This document shows, piece by piece, positions 1 through 8,908 of a stretch of 59,185 nucleotides of DNA (within the stretch, counting starts at the first letter, position 1; the number at the start of each line of letters is the position of its first letter). The position numbers and the translations under genes were made by a program. The stretch comes from Chlorobium sp. (lineage in GTDB: Bacteria; Bacteroidota; Chlorobiia; Chlorobiales; Chlorobiaceae): assembly GCA_005843825.1 (NCBI GenBank), contig SZXX01000042.1, positions 1 to 59,185 of the forward strand, written 5' to 3'. A model generated the notes under the pieces. The model had not been told where the DNA came from. It ran no database searches and saw only the letters and a list, made by a program, of their open reading frames with translations.

Positions 1-92
1 AAGATAGATCCCTCATTGCATTCGGGATGACGAAAGAAAGTGGGCACTGAAGAGAAAGATGGATCCTTCGCCGGGGGCTCAGGATGACGAGG
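1..92. repeat. Degenerate intergenic repeat, two tandem units
   Basis: Two imperfect units lie side by side here. Each runs roughly as AGATccctc, then a GC-rich middle, then GGATGACgA. A third, similar unit is at 32189-32229. Dispersed units of this kind sit between genes rather than inside them. No function is assigned. Confidence 0.5.
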
Positions 93-1737
93 ATTTTTTT
101 AGAACTGCGATTATAAAGAGCAAGCCTGAGAGGGCTGCTGCGGCTTTTGGAAGAAGATCGGGATTCCTTGTATAAAAGGTCAGAGTGCTTTCAAGAGGAA
201 CCTCTGCGGTCAATGTTTGCTCCTGCCACCATGGAATTTCAGCGATTATCCTGCCATATTTATTGATGACAACCGTAAGCCCTGTATTGGCACACCTGGC
301 CATTGCCCTTCGATTCTCAATACACCGCAATGTGCCGATAGCCAAATGCTGGTAGGGACCATAAGAGGTTGCATACCACCCATCGTTTGTCACAAGCGTT
401 AGAACCTCTGCTCCTTTACGGACAAACTCAGTGACAAGACCGGGAAAAATGGATTCATAACAGATAATATTGGCGATTTTCACCGTTCCATACCTTGGAG
501 AATGAAGCTGCATGATGGTTGTATCACTGCCTTTTCCCCACCCGTTGAGTCCGACAAGTGAAAACGTTAAATGACCAAGCCAGGGAAAATAATCAACATA
601 GGGAACCCGCTCAGCAAATGGAACCAAACGCATTTTACGATAGATCTGGGGAGTGCCATTGCCGGGTTCAAGCAGCATTGAGGCATTATAGGTGTCAAAA
701 AAACGGTTCATCGACCGATCGTTATTCCCTGAATGTCCAGTGTCAGTTTGAGCGGCTGCAGGATAGTAGATGATATCTGAAAAACCGGTCAGGAGTGCCG
801 CATTCCACCCACGGAGAGATGAGCGAAGGGTTTGAAGATCATCGGCATAGGCATGATCGAGAATATAAAATGGAATAGCAGTTTCAGGCCACATTACAAG
901 ATCAGGCCGATTTTCACGAACGGCCCTGCCGGTCATAGTGTAATACCGCTCCATTATATCCGCACTGTTATTGTGCAGCCATTTTTGATGCGGATCGATA
1001 TCAGGCTGAACAAGAGTCACCCGCAACTGGCGATTTTCTGCCGCCGACGAGCTCTCCCGGGGCATTACATATGAAGTATAGAGCAACGGAGCGAGAATCA
1101 TGAGGGCCATGATGGCAACAGATCGAAAAGCATCTTTGCGGCTCCCTGTCAGTGCCAGAACAATCAGCACATTAAACCATACCAGCCAGAAACTTACCCC
1201 CCATACACCGGTAAGGTCGGCATACTGAATCATGAGGTTTAAATTAGCCTGGCAATTCCCGAGAGTAAGCCAGCCGAGCGAAAGATCCTGCTGCATGTAA
1301 GCCCATTCCCAGGCAACCCATAAAAAAGGAAGAGAAAAAAGTGCAAAATGGAAACCGGCCATTTTTTTAATGGCATAAAAAAACAACAACGGCACGGTCA
1401 GAAAAAATGCCTGCGCAAGAATGGTAAGAAGTCCGCCCGGTAATGTGGCAAGAGTGACCCACCAGAGGCTGATGAGGCAAAAAAGCAGCATGCTTATATA
1501 AACCCGGCGAAAGAGCTCCCCGGCTCTCTCTACGTTACGAAGGGAGAGAAGCAAAGGCACTAGTGCAAGCCAGGCGAGCAGTTCAAGACGGATAAACGGA
1601 TAAGTTGGAAACGATACTCCAAGAAGGACCCCTGTCAAAACAGACGAGGCATAACGGGAGTGACCAAGCTGGTTAATTATCCGTGAAAAAGAGGTCATCT
1701 GAAGAGAAAAAAAAGTTAACAACAGGGAAAAAAGCAA
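79..1737 (-). CDS. lnt: Apolipoprotein N-acyltransferase
   Basis: Transfers an acyl chain from phospholipid to the N-terminal cysteine of lipoproteins, the last step of lipoprotein maturation in the cytoplasmic membrane. The 552-residue protein has an N-terminal half of hydrophobic segments (about residues 30-220) and a C-terminal nitrilase-fold domain. The catalytic triad of the family is visible: Glu285 in WPETAIP, Lys368 in KMRLVPFAE and Cys426 in CYES. Length is normal for Lnt. A second in-frame Met at residue 14 could be the real start. It is divergently oriented to fmoA across a 205-bp AT-rich gap. Confidence 0.95.
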   Translation of the reverse strand: MLFSLLLTFFSLQMTSFSRIINQLGHSRYASSVLTGVLLGVSFPTYPFIRLELLAWLALVPLLLSLRNVERAGELFRRVYISMLLFCLISLWWVTLATLPGGLLTILAQAFFLTVPLLFFYAIKKMAGFHFALFSLPFLWVAWEWAYMQQDLSLGWLTLGNCQANLNLMIQYADLTGVWGVSFWLVWFNVLIVLALTGSRKDAFRSVAIMALMILAPLLYTSYVMPRESSSAAENRQLRVTLVQPDIDPHQKWLHNNSADIMERYYTMTGRAVRENRPDLVMWPETAIPFYILDHAYADDLQTLRSSLRGWNAALLTGFSDIIYYPAAAQTDTGHSGNNDRSMNRFFDTYNASMLLEPGNGTPQIYRKMRLVPFAERVPYVDYFPWLGHLTFSLVGLNGWGKGSDTTIMQLHSPRYGTVKIANIICYESIFPGLVTEFVRKGAEVLTLVTNDGWYATSYGPYQHLAIGTLRCIENRRAMARCANTGLTVVINKYGRIIAEIPWWQEQTLTAEVPLESTLTFYTRNPDLLPKAAAALSGLLFIIAVLKKSSSS

Positions 1738-1831
1738 TAAAAAAAAGTCATAGGGAAATCTGAAACTGCCGAAAGTATAAGATATTTAAGGAAAACAGAT
1801 AATCGACTTCAAACATATTTTACTTTAATTA

Positions 1832-1861
1832 TTGATTTTTATTCTTTAAATTTATTCTAAT
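1832..1861 (+). promoter_or_regulatory. Possible promoter of fmoA
   Basis: In the AT-rich gap between lnt and fmoA, TTGATT (1832-1837) and TCTAAT (1856-1861) are spaced 18 bp apart and resemble sigma-70 -35 and -10 boxes. The leader would be about 75 nt. This is a pattern match only; the region is so AT-rich that chance matches are expected. Confidence 0.3.
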
Positions 1862-1942
1862 CTGTTATTTAACAGGAATAAGCTCCAAGTACTTTCCTGA
1901 AAATTTCCAATTTCAACGCCATCAGAAAAAGGAGAACTCACT

Positions 1943-3043
1943 ATGGCTCTTTTCGGCACTAAAGACGCAACCACCGCACACTCGGATTATGAAATCATTC
2001 TCGAGGGTGGTTCCAGCTCATGGGGCAAAGTAAAATGCCGGGCTAAGGTTAATGTACCACCTGCGCTTCCCTTGCTTCCAGCTGACTGTAACATCAAAAT
2101 CAATGTGAAGCCGCTCGATCCGGCAAAGGGCTTCGTAAGGTTTTCAGCTGTTATTGAGTCAATTGTTGACAGCACAAAAAACAAGCTGGTTATTGAAGCT
2201 GACATTGCCAATGAAACCAAAGAGAGAAGAATTTGTGTCGGTGAAGGCTCTGTTACCGTAGGCGATTTCTCCCACAGTTTCTCCTTTGAAGGCTCCGTTG
2301 TAAACCTCTTCTACTACCGTTCAGACGCAGTCCGCAGAAATGTCCCGAATCCGATTTACATGCAGGGGCGTCAGTTCCATGATATCATCATGAAAGTGCC
2401 TCTTGACAATCCTGATGTTATCGACACATGGGAAGGCACACTGAAGGCTCTCCAGACTACAGGCTCATTCAACGACTGGATTCGCGAGTTCTGGTTTATC
2501 GGACCAGCATTTACTGCACTGAACGAAGGCGGCCAGAGAATTTCCAAAATTGAAGTGAACAGCATCGGCACCCAGAGCGGCGAAAAAGGCCCTGTCGGTG
2601 TGACAAGATGGCGTTTCTCACATGGTGGATCCGGTATTGTTGATTCCATCGCACGCTGGGCTGAACTCTTCCCTGCTGACAAACTCACCAGACCTGCTTC
2701 AGTAGAAGCTGGCTTCCGTTCCGACTCACAGGGTATTGAAGTGAAGGTTGACGGCGATTTCCCTGGCGTTTCAGTTGATGCCGGCGGCGGTCTGCGCAGA
2801 ATCCTGAACCATCCTCTCATTCCTCTGGTACACCACGGCATGGTAGGCAAGTTCAACGACTTTACTGTTGATACCCAGCTCAAGATTGTTCTTCCTAAAG
2901 GATACAAAGTCCGTTATGCAGCACCTCAGTACCGTTCACAGAACCTTGAGGAATATCGCTGGAGCGGTGGGGCATATGCCCGTTGGGTTGAACATGTATG
3001 CAAAGGCGGCACAGGACAGTTCGAAGTACTGTACGCTCAGTAA
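1943..3043 (+). CDS. fmoA: Fenna-Matthews-Olson bacteriochlorophyll a protein
   Basis: Trimeric water-soluble antenna protein that carries excitation from the chlorosome baseplate to the type I reaction centre in green sulfur bacteria. The 366-residue sequence matches the family end to end. Histidines at the known bacteriochlorophyll-ligand positions are present: His111, His146, His290, His297 and His298 (Met counted), with Tyr16 near the N-terminus. Both cysteines reported to tune energy transfer with redox state are kept (Cys50, Cys353). The start is well placed after AAGGAGAA. A strong hairpin terminator follows 20 bp downstream, so the gene is probably a single-gene transcript. This gene fixes the taxonomic assignment of the window. 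Confidence 0.99.
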   Translation: MALFGTKDATTAHSDYEIILEGGSSSWGKVKCRAKVNVPPALPLLPADCNIKINVKPLDPAKGFVRFSAVIESIVDSTKNKLVIEADIANETKERRICVGEGSVTVGDFSHSFSFEGSVVNLFYYRSDAVRRNVPNPIYMQGRQFHDIIMKVPLDNPDVIDTWEGTLKALQTTGSFNDWIREFWFIGPAFTALNEGGQRISKIEVNSIGTQSGEKGPVGVTRWRFSHGGSGIVDSIARWAELFPADKLTRPASVEAGFRSDSQGIEVKVDGDFPGVSVDAGGGLRRILNHPLIPLVHHGMVGKFNDFTVDTQLKIVLPKGYKVRYAAPQYRSQNLEEYRWSGGAYARWVEHVCKGGTGQFEVLYAQ

Positions 3044-3063
3044 GCACTCTCTCCTTTTTTATA

Positions 3064-3094
3064 CAGAAAAACCGGCTTACCGCCGGTTTTTCTG
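3064..3094 (+). terminator. Rho-independent terminator of fmoA
   Basis: A perfect 13-bp stem (3064-3076 with 3082-3094) and a 5-nt loop. The GC-rich core is CCGGC/GCCGG, flanked by A-run and T-run arms. The A/T arms mean it can also end the convergent merR transcript. Confidence 0.9.
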
Positions 3095-3105
3095 TTTCTA
3101 TCCTT

Positions 3106-3507
3106 TTACCCTAGCAAGTGAAGAATATCTTCAAGCTCCTCTTTTATCTCCTGCAGAAGCACAATCCGCCTTTCATCAACTACGTTATGCCGATTCTTTT
3201 CCTTACCTATCTCTTTCTGCAGTTTTAAAATTTCCGTGGTTTTATGATCACCTTCGGTGTCTTTCAGTACTCCTTTGACAATTTCACTGGCCTTTCCAAG
3301 TTTGTAGCCTTTTTCATGAACCAGCTCCTTGATATTGAGCACCATGGCAATATCGCGATTGGTATACCGTCTGTTCCCTTTGGTATCGCGGGCTGGAGCA
3401 AGTTCATTAAAAAATGTCTCCCAGTACCTCAAAAGGTAGGCGGGAATACCAGCAATTTTACTGACCTCGCCGATGGAGTAATAGTTTTTTATTGAATCAA
3501 ATGCCAT
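3106..3507 (-). CDS. MerR-family transcriptional regulator
   Basis: A 133-residue DNA-binding protein. The winged-helix MerR domain covers about residues 9-77, with the family signatures YYSIGEVSKIAGIPAYLLRYWE and NRRYTNRDI. The C-terminal part is a charged helix suited to dimer formation. No cysteine pair for metal binding is seen in it, so it is not a classical metal sensor. It lacks the long effector domain of multidrug regulators. It is convergent with fmoA and divergent from the ABC exporter at 3586, which it may control; that link is inferred from position only. Confidence 0.85.
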   Translation of the reverse strand: MAFDSIKNYYSIGEVSKIAGIPAYLLRYWETFFNELAPARDTKGNRRYTNRDIAMVLNIKELVHEKGYKLGKASEIVKGVLKDTEGDHKTTEILKLQKEIGKEKNRHNVVDERRIVLLQEIKEELEDILHLLG

Positions 3508-3585
3508 AAAAGAGAGATAAGGGTGAGATTTTGTTTTCTCTATTTCTATTATACATTATAGCGGCACTTGAAAAAAATATCACGG

Positions 3586-5337
3586 ATGAAAAATTTACTC
3601 AGCCTGAAACCCTACCTGCTCAGGTATAAAAAAAATCTCATCGCAGGTTTTGTCTACATTCTTCTGACAAACCTGTTTGCTGTAATCGGCCCTACATATA
3701 TTGGACGAGCAATCGATACGATGAACAAACATTTCGAACTTCGGGATGTTCTTCAGGATTCTGGTCTCTATTTTCTTTATGCGCTGCTGAGCGGCTTTTT
3801 TCTCTTTCTTGTACGTCAGAACATTATTGTCGCTTCCCGGCATATTGAGTTCGACCTGAAAAACGACTATTACACACATCTTCAAAATCTGCCTCGCAAG
3901 TTTTACAATACCACGAGTACCGGTGAACTCATCTCAAGAGGCACAAATGACCTGAACGCAATCAGGGAGTTTCTGGGGCCCGGCATCATGTACTCGCTCA
4001 ACACCTTCTTCAGGCTTCTTTTCGCCCTGATCGCGATGCTTGCCCTTTCACCTAAACTGACCTTCTTTGCACTCCTGCCTGCCCCGCTCTTAAGCTATTC
4101 TGTCTATAAAATCGGCAGTTCCATGCAAAAGCGCTCAAAAAGCATTCAGGAAAGCTATGCAGCCATAACCAATCTGGTACAGGAAAACCTTTCGGGAATC
4201 AGGGTCGTCAAAAGCTTTACCCGCGAACCTTTTGAAATCAAGCGTTTTGAAACTCTCAACAAAGAGTACTTCCGTAAAAACCTTTCTCTCGGAAAACTTC
4301 AGGCACTTTTTTTTGCATTTCTCACCTCACTCACGGCAGTATCGCTGCTTCCTGTGGTGTGGGTCGGTGGAGTGAGCGTCATAGAGGGTAAAATGACTGT
4401 CGGAGGCATTGCTCAATTTATCGTCTATGTGTCAATGCTGAGCTGGCCGATCATATCTATAGGATGGGTCACCAGTATTATACAGAGAGCGGCTTCCGCA
4501 CAGATCAGACTTAATGAAATTTTCAATATCAAACCAGACAGTACAGTGCAGGATGACGGGATTGCCACTATTGAAAACTTTCATGGAGCAGTGTCATTTC
4601 GCAATGTTCAATTTCACTACCCCGGTCAAGAGAAGAACCTGATACTCAAGAACATAACCCTTGACATTGCAGCCGGGTCAAAAGTTGCGATAGTCGGAGC
4701 TACAGGTTCTGGGAAAACCACCCTTGTCAATCTGATTCCACGACTCTACGAACCTGTGGAAGGCTCTGTACTTATTGATAACCGGAACATTACAAGCCTG
4801 TCGCTGAAAACACTGAGAGAACTTATCGGGTTTGTGCCTCAGGTTAACTTTCTCTTTTCCGACACAATTGAAAACAACATCAACTGGGGCAGCAGGGACA
4901 ATGATGCTGACGAGGTAATTGAGGCGAGCAGAATTGCCATGCTTTACGATGATGTTGAGGAGTTCCCCGATGGATTTCAGACCATGCTTGGAGAAAAAGG
5001 CATCAACCTGTCAGGCGGACAGAAACAGAGGGCGTGCATTGCGAGAGCAATTGCCTGGAAACCCCGAATCCTTGTGCTTGACGATGCCCTGTCAGCAGTT
5101 GATACCGATACAGAAGCCCGTCTCTTTGATGCCCTCTTGCAGAAACTGCCGGACACCACCATCATCCTGATAAGCCACAGGATTTCAACAGTTAAAAACT
5201 GTGACCGCATCATTGTGCTCAAGGATGGCACAATTGCTGAAAGCGGCACACACGAAGAGCTGTTGCAACAGCAGCATATTTATGCTGAACTCTACAACCA
5301 GCAGTTACTCGAAGAGGAAATACTTTCCATTTCCTGA
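3586..5337 (+). CDS. ABC exporter, fused membrane and ATPase domains (MsbA-like)
   Basis: Half-transporter of the type I exporter fold: six hydrophobic segments (about residues 15-310) followed by a nucleotide-binding domain. Visible motifs are Walker A GATGSGKTT (about 371-379), signature LSGGQ (about 475-479) and Walker B ILVLDD (about 495-500). The residue after the Walker B Asp is Asp rather than the usual catalytic Glu, a variant seen in part of this family. Substrate is not predictable; lipid or drug export is usual. An in-frame TTG at 3568 gives a 589-residue version. The ATG at 3586 was preferred because the sequence then begins like relatives; neither start has a clear ribosome-binding site. 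Confidence 0.88.
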   Translation: MKNLLSLKPYLLRYKKNLIAGFVYILLTNLFAVIGPTYIGRAIDTMNKHFELRDVLQDSGLYFLYALLSGFFLFLVRQNIIVASRHIEFDLKNDYYTHLQNLPRKFYNTTSTGELISRGTNDLNAIREFLGPGIMYSLNTFFRLLFALIAMLALSPKLTFFALLPAPLLSYSVYKIGSSMQKRSKSIQESYAAITNLVQENLSGIRVVKSFTREPFEIKRFETLNKEYFRKNLSLGKLQALFFAFLTSLTAVSLLPVVWVGGVSVIEGKMTVGGIAQFIVYVSMLSWPIISIGWVTSIIQRAASAQIRLNEIFNIKPDSTVQDDGIATIENFHGAVSFRNVQFHYPGQEKNLILKNITLDIAAGSKVAIVGATGSGKTTLVNLIPRLYEPVEGSVLIDNRNITSLSLKTLRELIGFVPQVNFLFSDTIENNINWGSRDNDADEVIEASRIAMLYDDVEEFPDGFQTMLGEKGINLSGGQKQRACIARAIAWKPRILVLDDALSAVDTDTEARLFDALLQKLPDTTIILISHRISTVKNCDRIIVLKDGTIAESGTHEELLQQQHIYAELYNQQLLEEEILSIS

Positions 5338-5350
5338 ACAATGCTTCCTC

Positions 5351-5374
5351 AGGCTCTCTTTCGAAAGAGAGCCT
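5351..5374. terminator. Perfect palindrome between convergent genes, probable bidirectional terminator
   Basis: A 24-bp perfect palindrome (two 12-bp arms, AGGCTCTCTTTC and its complement) fills the 43-bp gap between the convergent ABC exporter and purT. Folded as RNA it forms a stable stem on either strand. The T-run after it is weak. Confidence 0.65.
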
Positions 5375-5380
5375 ACACTT

Positions 5381-6550
5381 TCACTCACTGATCACCTTAA
5401 CCTTTGCGGCATTGGCAATCGCTTTTTCTTTGAGTGCCTGTATATCGCTGCCCAACTGATCGGAAGCGAGCGTCACTGCCATTCTTCTGTATGGACGGGT
5501 TGTTGGTTTTCCAAAAATCCGAATATCAGTACGCGGTTCCTTGATTGCATCTTCCACACCGATGTAGTGAGGATTCGTTCCCATACTTTCGGCAAGGACT
5601 ACCGCGCTTGCTCCGGCCTGCAATAAGGTGATTTCAGGGATAGGCAAGCCTAATACTGCCCGGGCATGAAGCTCAAACTCCGACAGGTTCTGCGTACCAG
5701 CAAGCGTAACCATGCCGGTATCGTGAGGACGAGGAGAGAGTTCAGAAAAATAGAGACCATCATCGGAGAGGAAAAACTCCACACCCCATATACCTGCCCC
5801 GGTGAGCGAACGGGTAACCTTGTCAGCAATCTCCTGAGCTTCTTTCAGATGCGCATCACTGATACAACAGGGTTGCCAGCTCTCCTGATAATCGCCACGC
5901 TCCTGTCGATGACCGATCGGAGGGCAGAAAAGTGTTGTGCCGTTTTTTTGTGTAACGGTAAGCAGTGTGATTTCCGTATGGAATTTCACAAATGATTCAA
6001 CAATCACTTCAGCTATATCGCCCCGCTTGCCGCTTTGCGAATAGTTCCAGGCTTTTTCAGTGTCCTCTTCGGATTTGACTGTTGACTGGCCCTTGCCCGA
6101 TGAACTCATGAGCGGTTTTACAACACAGGGGATTCCAACCTCAATGACCGCCGCCTGTAACTCCTCAAGCGAAGCTGCATAACGATACCTCGCGGTGCGA
6201 AGGCCAAGTTCTTTTGACGCCAGATCACGAATGGCTTTCCGGTTCATGGTAAAGTTGGCTGCACGAGCAGAAGGGACAACCTGTATGCCCTCTTTTTCAT
6301 AATCGTAAAATCTTTCAGTTCTAATGGCTTCGATTTCAGGTACGATTATATCGGGCTTATGCCGGGCAACGATTGTATCAAGCGCAGTGCCATCAAGCAT
6401 GTCAATCACTTCCCGCTCATCAGCCACCTGCTGCGCCGGTGCATTATTGTAGCTGTCAACAGCTATCACATAGTGCCCGAGACGTTTTACCGCAATGACA
6501 AATTCCTTGCCCAGTTCCCCGCTGCCCAGCAGCATGATTTTTTTTGACAT
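5381..6550 (-). CDS. purT: Formate-dependent phosphoribosylglycinamide formyltransferase
   Basis: ATP-grasp enzyme that makes formyl-GAR from GAR, formate and ATP in purine synthesis, without formyl-tetrahydrofolate. The 389-residue protein has the N-terminal nucleotide-fold signature [10 protein letters not shown], the ATP-grasp lysine region [15 protein letters not shown] and the metal-binding segment [17 protein letters not shown]. Length is standard for PurT. It stands alone, convergent with the ABC exporter and directly upstream of nothing functionally related. Confidence 0.96.
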   Translation of the reverse strand: MSKKIMLLGSGELGKEFVIAVKRLGHYVIAVDSYNNAPAQQVADEREVIDMLDGTALDTIVARHKPDIIVPEIEAIRTERFYDYEKEGIQVVPSARAANFTMNRKAIRDLASKELGLRTARYRYAASLEELQAAVIEVGIPCVVKPLMSSSGKGQSTVKSEEDTEKAWNYSQSGKRGDIAEVIVESFVKFHTEITLLTVTQKNGTTLFCPPIGHRQERGDYQESWQPCCISDAHLKEAQEIADKVTRSLTGAGIWGVEFFLSDDGLYFSELSPRPHDTGMVTLAGTQNLSEFELHARAVLGLPIPEITLLQAGASAVVLAESMGTNPHYIGVEDAIKEPRTDIRIFGKPTTRPYRRMAVTLASDQLGSDIQALKEKAIANAAKVKVISE

Positions 6551-6599
6551 TATGATCTATTGTTACATCGAGTAAAGCTTTGCCAGCAATAAAGAGTGG

Positions 6600-6929
6600 T
6601 TACTGCTGAATAAGACGGTGCAGAAGAATATCCTCGACATTGCGGCGACTGTCGATTAGGGCTATTATATACACGTTGCTTCCGGCAATCCGGTACACCA
6701 ACCTCCACGGAGAGATAATCAGCTCCCGATAGATAAAAATACCTCTGTCATGAAGTTCAGGAATAACCCTGCCACGCTCGGGAGAGATAAACAACGCTGC
6801 TGCTTTATGCTTGATTTTTTCAAGAACATGCAAGGCATTAAGCGGATTATCTTTTGCAATAAAGGTAATAATCTCAGTGAGATCTTTTTCAGCGACTTCT
6901 GTCCATAAAACAGCATAGCCTGCGCTCAT
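6600..6929 (-). CDS. RelE/ParE-family toxin
   Basis: A 109-residue toxin of the RelE/ParE fold. Family features are AEKDLTEIITFIAKDNPLNAL near the N-terminus and the C-terminal WRLVYRIAGSNVYIIALIDSRRN. It is translated last in a two-gene module; its ATG overlaps the stop of the upstream antitoxin gene by 4 bp (ATGA), the usual arrangement for coupled expression. Targets of ParE (gyrase) and RelE (ribosome-bound mRNA) differ and cannot be told apart here; the sequence looks more ParE-like. Confidence 0.88.
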   Translation of the reverse strand: MSAGYAVLWTEVAEKDLTEIITFIAKDNPLNALHVLEKIKHKAAALFISPERGRVIPELHDRGIFIYRELIISPWRLVYRIAGSNVYIIALIDSRRNVEDILLHRLIQQ

Positions 6930-7207
6930 GACTTCTCGGCTCTCAACAGGCGTTCAATATCACTGAATACCTCTTCTTGCGGACGAATGTTACCTTTACG
7001 GATATCCTCTTCACCCTGAGCAAAGAGTTTCAGCAACCCAAGTACATTGCGCATCTCCTCATAACTTTTCGGGTCTTGAAGAACAGCTCTCGGCTCACCG
7101 TTCTGGGTAATGATAACCGGACGACGGGTATCATTGATCTGATCAAGAAGATCAGCTGTTTTTGCCTTGAGATAGGTAACCGGTTTGATGTCAGTGGTAA
7201 TATTCAT
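6926..7207 (-). CDS. Phd/YefM-family antitoxin
   Basis: A 93-residue antitoxin partner of the ParE-like toxin. The N-terminal Phd/YefM DNA-binding region reads LKAKTADLLDQINDTRRPV, then ITQNGEPRAVLQDPKSYEE, as in prevent-host-death proteins. The start at 7207 was chosen because AAGGAGAG lies just upstream; a longer frame reaching 7279 has no such site. A 6-bp inverted repeat (TAACC/GGTTA) 25-50 bp upstream could be the autoregulatory operator. Confidence 0.9.
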   Translation of the reverse strand: MNITTDIKPVTYLKAKTADLLDQINDTRRPVIITQNGEPRAVLQDPKSYEEMRNVLGLLKLFAQGEEDIRKGNIRPQEEVFSDIERLLRAEKS

Positions 7208-7286
7208 GTCTCTCCTTATTCGTTTTCTCTTGTAACCTAATATAGTACGAAATTCGGTTAGATAAGGCCAACATTCCATGTTGCCA

Positions 7287-7622
7287 CTATAACCCCAATA
7301 AAGTATTCAGCTTATGCAACACATCATCAACTGCTGCTTTCGGTAAACTGCAAATCAACTCAGCCTGCCTGATCTTCCAGTCAAGACTTTTTACCTGATC
7401 AGATAACACCGCTCCTTTGATCTTCAAGCCTTCAGGGAGTAACACTTCAAACGGATACCCTTTAATACGCGTGGTAATGGAGCAAAGAAGCGCCAAACCA
7501 ACTCTGGAATTGTACGCAGCAGGAGAGAGGACCAAGGCAGGGCGACGTCCTGCCTGTTCATGCCCTGCCTGGGGATTAAAGGCAAGCCATATTATATCAC
7601 CACGATTTGGAATATAAGCCAT
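7287..7622 (-). CDS. MazF-family mRNA-interferase toxin
   Basis: A 111-residue PemK/MazF toxin, typically a sequence-specific endoribonuclease. Visible family signatures are RGDIIWLAFNPQAGHEQAGRR near the N-terminus, RPALVLSP, and the later AVLSDQVKSLDW, where Arg, Ser and Asp are the usual active-site region. The start at 7622 follows the mazE-like gene by 4 bp. A longer frame upstream to 7712 overlaps the antitoxin gene and was rejected. Confidence 0.92.
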   Translation of the reverse strand: MAYIPNRGDIIWLAFNPQAGHEQAGRRPALVLSPAAYNSRVGLALLCSITTRIKGYPFEVLLPEGLKIKGAVLSDQVKSLDWKIRQAELICSLPKAAVDDVLHKLNTLLGL

Positions 7623-7626
7623 AAGA

Positions 7627-7869
7627 TCACCAGTTTTCCTTTCCGACAGCTTCACCTGTATCGCATGCATCATGCAGATTATCTTCAGTGATGCCACTAA
7701 GCAGGTGAGCAAGATCAGGCTTGATAGTGACTATTGGACGGATAACGAGTTGTCCCTCAACCAAAGAGATATCTACATCAGAATCTTTTTCAAGTTTCGC
7801 CTCAAGTGCATAGCTCATCGGTATTCTCAAGGCAAGACTATTGCCCCATTTCTGAACCTTTGTAAGCAT
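7627..7869 (-). CDS. MazE-family (AbrB-fold) antitoxin
   Basis: An 80-residue antitoxin with the swapped-hairpin AbrB DNA-binding fold at its N-terminus (KVQKWGNSLALRIP) and an acidic C-terminal tail that would wrap the toxin. The ATG at 7869 is preferred over one at 7881 because GGAG lies at the right distance before it and the protein then begins as relatives do. It is the first gene of the mazEF pair. Confidence 0.9.
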   Translation of the reverse strand: MLTKVQKWGNSLALRIPMSYALEAKLEKDSDVDISLVEGQLVIRPIVTIKPDLAHLLSGITEDNLHDACDTGEAVGKENW

Positions 7870-8056
7870 ACCTATCTCCATTTTTGTTTATACAATGTAG
7901 ATACTTTTTTCTGCCGAACTAAGCAAGGAAATTGTTGGTTGCGCTACGAAAGAGTATCGGCAGGGAGTAAAGGCACAATCAGGATGGATGAAAAAAACGC
8001 ATCAAAATAAGAACAACTGCACTGATTTTCCTTTACCTTTGAAATAATGGGAATTA

Positions 8057-8287
8057 ATGTTTAATGCAAAAGAATTCATTATGGAATTATCTGCCATAGT
8101 AACCCCCGCCACTGAAGGTGGTTATGTTGCGTTCAATCCTGAAACAGGAACGACAACCCAAGGTGAAAACATTGAAGAGGCTCTTGCGAATCTGCGGGAA
8201 GCAACTGAATTATATCTGGAAGAGTTTCCCTTGATTCAGTCAGGACGCTCTTTGCTGACAACATTCCAAGTTGCCACACATGCCTAA
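8057..8287 (+). CDS. HicB-family antitoxin
   Basis: A 76-residue protein with the HicB partial RNase H-like fold: AIVTPATEGGYVAFNPETGTT, then GENIEEALANLREATELYLEE. It should neutralise the HicA-like toxin encoded by the next gene, whose start it overlaps by 8 bp. Antitoxin-before-toxin order is one of the two known arrangements. A second ATG at 8081 would give a version starting MELSAIVTP, closer to family consensus, so the true start is uncertain. Confidence 0.85.
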   Translation: MFNAKEFIMELSAIVTPATEGGYVAFNPETGTTTQGENIEEALANLREATELYLEEFPLIQSGRSLLTTFQVATHA

Positions 8288-8501
8288 ATTACCCATTGTT
8301 TCTGGTTCGGAAGTAATTCGTGCTTTGCAACGTCTTGGTTTTATTGTGCTTCGTCAGCGCGGTAGTCATGTTATTCTTCGCAGGGGCTCGCAAGGATGTG
8401 TTGTGCCTGACCATCGTGAAGTTAAAACCGGAACTTTGGCTGGGTTACTGAAACAGGCAGGAGTTTCTGTTGATGAATTCGTTCATGCTCTTAAAACCTG
8501 A
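8280..8501 (+). CDS. HicA-family mRNA-interferase toxin
   Basis: A 73-residue toxin with the double-stranded RNA-binding fold of HicA. The segment GSHVILRRG carries the catalytic histidine, and the rest is typical: SGSEVIRALQRLGF before it and TGTLAGLLKQAGVS after it. A TTG at 8271 could extend the protein by three residues. It overlaps the end of the HicB gene. Confidence 0.9.
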   Translation: MPKLPIVSGSEVIRALQRLGFIVLRQRGSHVILRRGSQGCVVPDHREVKTGTLAGLLKQAGVSVDEFVHALKT

Positions 8502-8593
8502 AATCCCGGGAAGTAATAACCAAACTGGGCGTTTGCTGACCTAAAAATTTCAGCCCCCTGAGGGAGATATGCACAAAAAGGAGATCAACGCTC

Positions 8594-8845
8594 ATGAAAA
8601 AGAAATTCCCTGATTTCAAGACTGACGACGAAGCTGAAGCCTTCGTTGAGACTGCCGACCTGGGTGAGTATGATTTTTCAGGTATGGTACCAATGCGTTT
8701 TGAGTTGAAACGCAAAGATACGTCAATCAGTCTCCGTCTGCCTCAAGAGTTGTTGGAGGCTGTGCGCATTAATGCAAAGCGTGTTGGCATTCCCTATCAA
8801 CGCTTCATGCGGTTGGCCATTGAACGAGCAATTGAAACCAAGTAA
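8594..8845 (+). CDS. CopG/BrnA-like antitoxin without visible toxin
   Basis: An 83-residue protein whose N-terminal linker (FPDFKTDDEAEAFVETADL) and C-terminal ribbon-helix-helix (ISLRLPQELLEAVRINAKRVGIPYQRFMR) match BrnA-type antitoxins. A good ribosome-binding site (AAAGGAG) precedes the ATG. No BrnT-like toxin frame is present in the 93 bp upstream or the 60 bp downstream, so it appears to be an orphan, either cross-acting or left after toxin loss. Confidence 0.8.
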   Translation: MKKKFPDFKTDDEAEAFVETADLGEYDFSGMVPMRFELKRKDTSISLRLPQELLEAVRINAKRVGIPYQRFMRLAIERAIETK

Positions 8846-8908
8846 ACGCTTGCTTATTAACGTCAAGAAACGCATACCCGGTTTGGTTGAAGCAATTCGG
8901 TTTAAGCA

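Noticed and set aside
2371-2907. Long open frame antisense to fmoA (178 codons)
   Set aside because: A shadow of the highly biased fmoA coding strand; no similarity or ribosome-binding site.
7207-7279. N-terminal extension of the Phd-type antitoxin to 7279
   Set aside because: A clear ribosome-binding site marks 7207, and the extension has no family similarity.
7622-7712. Longer MazF start at 7712
   Set aside because: It would overlap the antitoxin gene by 86 bp and lacks family similarity in the extra part.
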